This document shows, piece by piece, positions 63,165 to 64,000 of a stretch of DNA of 64,000 bases. The number at the start of each line of letters is the position of its first letter. Within the stretch, counting starts at the first letter, position 1. The position numbers and the translations under genes were made by a program. Source of the DNA: Knufia peltigerae (taxonomy: Eukaryota > Ascomycota > Eurotiomycetes > Chaetothyriales > Trichomeriaceae); the NCBI GenBank assembly GCA_030247855.1, contig JAPDRN010000018.1, forward strand, positions 248,001 through 312,000, in the 5' to 3' direction. The notes under the pieces were generated by a model that was not told the DNA's origin, searched no databases, and saw only the letters and a program-made list of their open reading frames with translations.

Positions 63165-64000
63165 ATGTCGACGACCGGCTCCGGCAAGCAACTCGCTCGC
63201 CATAGCTCGAACTTCTCAAAAGCTCGGCCGACCCCGATGCCTGCGTCTCCCTCGAGGGCCTCACAGAGTGATCGAAGTATAGACGAGAACAGTCCTTTGG
63301 CAGTATCGGATCGGCCTCACACTATAAGACGGAATCGAGCTAGTTCGACCTCCAGCCAGCCTGCCGCCAGGACTCCTGCAAGATCCTTCTTCCGTCGGTC
63401 CTTCCATGGCCAGCTTGATCCCGCTCAATACTCCTCTTCGGCTGACCTCAAAGACCAGACCGCGGAGCTGGCTGCGATTGCTGTCTCGGACAATGTCTCG
63501 TACCTAGGAAGCTCCCCGCGAAGCGACACCTCTTCCTCCGATGACGGTCACCCTGATGCTATAGAGGAAGTCTCCGAGCCGGTCTCACCGCAGGGCTCTG
63601 AAGAAGAGAGGGTGGCTGACGAGGCAACTCAATCTGATTTGACCATGATGATACAAAACTACGCCGCCGAAGAGGACGAGGTGGAATATCAGAACCAGCA
63701 GAACGGATCCCAGGGCTCTCGTGGAGATCGTGCAGCTTCCTCGAGTATGGCAAGACCATCGTTGCCAGACGAGCAGACTGCCCTTCTGGGTGATAGGAAA
63801 CATTCAGTACCGTATGGAGAGCTCAGTGATGTCGAAGGCCAGAAAACACACCGTCGAGCCCTGGGACAAAAGTGGCACAGCTCGGTTGCACGAGCACGGT
63901 CATGTCTATATGTGCTCTCTCACCCAAAGGCCTGGAACCCACGTACGATATATCGAGAGGTCGTCGTTCATCCTGCCAGTCTCTTGCCGGCCGTCTTCCT
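63165..64000 (+). CDS. SulP-family transporter, N-terminal part (3' cut by window edge)
   Basis: An open frame from ATG 63165 runs to the window end without a stop: 278 complete codons. The first 240 residues are polar, Ser/Arg-rich and acidic, a disordered cytosolic tail. Then VLSHPKAWNPRTIYREVVVH and PASLLPAVFL begin, the run into the first membrane span. This entry fits the large fungal SulP/STAS proteins with an added cyclic-nucleotide-binding-like domain (yeast YGR125W/Vsb1 group), which sit in the vacuole membrane; Vsb1 is linked to basic amino acid storage. Only the entry to the membrane domain is visible, so the call rests on one short segment and on the long acidic tail. Confidence 0.6.
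   Translation, partial: MSTTGSGKQLARHSSNFSKARPTPMPASPSRASQSDRSIDENSPLAVSDRPHTIRRNRASSTSSQPAARTPARSFFRRSFHGQLDPAQYSSSADLKDQTAELAAIAVSDNVSYLGSSPRSDTSSSDDGHPDAIEEVSEPVSPQGSEEERVADEATQSDLTMMIQNYAAEEDEVEYQNQQNGSQGSRGDRAASSSMARPSLPDEQTALLGDRKHSVPYGELSDVEGQKTHRRALGQKWHSSVARARSCLYVLSHPKAWNPRTIYREVVVHPASLLPAVF

Overview
The window is nuclear DNA of a filamentous ascomycete. Genes carry short introns (mostly 43-150 nt) with GT-AG borders and CTRAY-type branch points. They sit one by one on both strands with no operons, and several families are typically fungal: four Zn2Cys6 regulators, an MscS channel with an EF-hand, an Ost-alpha family membrane protein, and enzymes ending in SKL peroxisome signals. 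The family mix is what I would expect of a black yeast (Chaetothyriales, Eurotiomycetes); that placement is inference, not read from a marker gene. I support 28 protein genes. The first (MFS transporter) and last (SulP-like transporter) are cut by the window edges.

Layout. 1-23 kb is mixed housekeeping and metabolism: MFS transporter end, NAD(P)-binding reductase, FAD monooxygenase, MscS channel, PRMT3-type arginine methyltransferase, small-molecule methyltransferase, MCT-type MFS transporter, glutaredoxin-like protein, five-exon HpaI-type aldolase, peroxisomal acyl-CoA dehydrogenase, aquaporin and Ost-alpha protein. At 24-26 kb there is a Zn2Cys6 regulator.

26-55 kb looks like an accessory catabolic region. 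It holds two sulfatases flanking a sugar-type MFS transporter and a regulator with two tandem zinc clusters, then a secreted type B carboxylesterase, an aldo-keto reductase, and a peroxisomal flavin amine oxidase divergent from a RidA-family protein. A transaldolase, a VOC-fold protein, a second flavin amine oxidase resembling aminopolyol amine oxidases, an amino acid/amine permease, another Zn2Cys6 regulator and an SDR follow. Read together these could take up an esterified or sulfated amine, remove its esters, oxidise the amine and process imine or aldehyde products. Secreted esterase plus flavin amine oxidase is the logic of fumonisin breakdown in black yeasts, so this is the main candidate system; the substrate is not shown by the sequence.

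56-62 kb is one large seven-exon gene for a 1737-residue protein with an N-terminal GHKL (Hsp90/sacsin-like) ATPase and a C-terminal DUF3883 domain, the architecture of plant NO VEIN. It contains an in-frame 15-bp minisatellite. It looks intact once a 43-nt intron is recognised, and is the second candidate for an undescribed system.

Non-coding items: TATA boxes, a 32-bp CT microsatellite, a short perfect inverted repeat, and a duplicated tRNA-like hairpin element at 48.6-48.8 kb whose copies differ by a compensatory base pair. Intron positions were placed by eye from splice consensus and reading frame; none was confirmed by transcripts.
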